From: 2-02-FULL-44-35 sp964629505
GTDB lineage: Bacteria; Patescibacteriota; Minisyncoccia; Phycocordibacterales; DSPV01
DNA length: 13,450 bases
Assembly (NCBI GenBank): GCA_964629505.1
Contig: CAZVQR010000016.1
Span: 1 to 13,450 of the forward strand
Direction: 5' to 3'
Below are positions 12,864 to 13,450 of this stretch, piece by piece; positions within the stretch are counted from its first letter, which is position 1; each line of letters opens with the position of its first letter. Both the position numbers and the translations under genes were made by a program. A model generated the notes under the pieces. The model ran no database searches. It had not been told where the DNA came from and was given only the letters and a program-made list of their open reading frames with translations.

Positions 12864-12892
12864 AATTTACCCGAAGTTCAACTTCAAGTCAA
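12864..12892 (-). promoter_or_regulatory. Promoter of the ORF6N gene with operator-like palindrome in the spacer
   Basis: On the minus strand TTGACT (12887-12892), a 17-base spacer and TAAATT (12864-12869) precede the ATG at 12857 by six bases, so the mRNA should start at the ATG. The spacer contains a perfect palindrome, GAAGTT-C-AACTTC (12873-12885), in a position where a bound protein would block RNA polymerase. Confidence 0.55.
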
Positions 12893-12935
12893 AAGATTAT
12901 GGCTAATATGTGATTGAATTTAAAAATCCTTAACC

Positions 12936-13450
12936 CTATTTCCTCCCGCCACCCAAAAGATATTTGCGGGGATTTTTATCTAGGTCGGTGAAACTGTCAG
13001 CCCCTTCAATTAATTTGGCAGAGGTGGATTTGCCGAAAGAAACGACTTCCACCTGACAGCCCTCGTTGGTTTTCAAATATTCCACCAACGGCACGAAATC
13101 GCCATCGCCGGAAACGATAATCACTGCGTTCAGCTTCGGCGCCATTTTTATCGCATCCACCGCCAAGCCGACATCCCAGTCGGCTTTTTTGGCGCCACCG
13201 GCAAAAATTTGCAAGTCCTTAGTTTTGGCTTCAATCCCCACTTTCCCCAGCGCCTCAAAAAACGCCCGCTCTTCCCCGCTTTCGGTTGTAACCACATAAG
13301 CGATAGCGCGAATTAAGCCGCGACCAGCCACCGCATCCTTGACCACTTGACCGAAATTAACTCGAGCGTGATAAAGATTTTTGGCGCAATGATAAAGATT
13401 CTGGGTATCAATGAAGACTCCCACTTTTTGTTCCTTATGCTTAATTACGG
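12936..13450 (-). CDS. NYN (LabA/PIN-like) domain protein, probable RNase, 5' end outside window
   Basis: The frame is open on the minus strand from the window edge to a TAG at 12936-12938. It begins VIKHKEQKVGVFIDTQNLYH; the Asp in FID and the later SGDGDFVPLVEYL match the acidic metal site of NYN-domain proteins, and DWDVGLAVDAIKM lies between them. NYN domains are PIN-like nucleases, mostly acting on RNA; substrates of this type are unknown. An internal GTG at 13424 would give 162 residues, but that would cut just before the first beta strand, and the upstream KHKEQ segment reads as coding. I therefore take the true start to be beyond the window. The C-terminus ends in a Gly/Arg/Lys tail (GGGRK). 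Confidence 0.85.
   Translation of the reverse strand, partial: VIKHKEQKVGVFIDTQNLYHCAKNLYHARVNFGQVVKDAVAGRGLIRAIAYVVTTESGEERAFFEALGKVGIEAKTKDLQIFAGGAKKADWDVGLAVDAIKMAPKLNAVIIVSGDGDFVPLVEYLKTNEGCQVEVVSFGKSTSAKLIEGADSFTDLDKNPRKYLLGGGRK

Overview
The window looks like a piece of a Candidatus Patescibacteria (CPR) genome, most likely Parcubacteria. This rests on gene content and style, not on a marker-gene search. The genes are small and tightly packed. The pyrophosphatase is of the K+-independent type. There are secreted, cysteine-containing multidomain proteins, a short ComEC without its hydrolase domain, a type IV pilin, an ORF6N protein and a NYN-domain protein. AT-rich mini-repeats lie between and inside genes. 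TGA is used as a stop (infC, hppA), so the code is the standard bacterial one and not the recoded Gracilibacteria/Absconditabacteria code. A run of ten N at 12087-12096 marks a scaffold gap.

Layout. (1) 1-641, plus strand: the 3' end of infC, then rpmI (L35) and rplT (L20), the classic translation operon. (2) 647-1030, minus strand: a small four-helix membrane protein that meets rplT tail to tail. (3) 1055-1230, minus strand: no protein gene, but a promoter, a rod-shaped foldable transcript and an intrinsic terminator, together resembling a 6S RNA gene. (4) 1287-3498, minus strand: a two-gene unit of a single-pass membrane protein followed by a secreted FN3/DUF11/PKD protein. (5) 3499-3647: a divergent promoter region. 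(6) 3648-5630, plus strand: a secreted parallel beta-helix protein with an Ig-like domain and a cysteine-bearing C-terminal domain. (7) 5631-5754: a candidate promoter, a strong intrinsic terminator hairpin and an AT-rich repeat ahead of nusA. (8) 5755-8932: nusA and the membrane pyrophosphatase hppA. (9) 8946-10392: a small membrane protein, a type IV pilin-like protein and an Fe/Mn superoxide dismutase. (10) 10317-13450, minus strand: comEC, rnhA, an ORF6N protein and the 5'-truncated NYN-domain gene.

Working together: the left end is translation machinery, and nusA serves transcription elongation and termination. hppA couples pyrophosphate hydrolysis to ion pumping. The secreted beta-helix and PKD proteins, the pilin and ComEC point to a cell that works at its surface (attachment, DNA uptake, possibly polysaccharide contact).

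The observations most worth checking are: the 6S-like RNA gene; a recurring promoter arrangement that puts the predicted transcription start at or within about two bases of the start codon (leaderless mRNAs) at four genes, with few Shine-Dalgarno sites elsewhere; intergenic-type mini-repeats sitting in frame inside rnhA at two surface turns; and a perfect palindrome in the spacer of the ORF6N promoter. I see no CRISPR array, insertion sequence, tRNA or rRNA gene.
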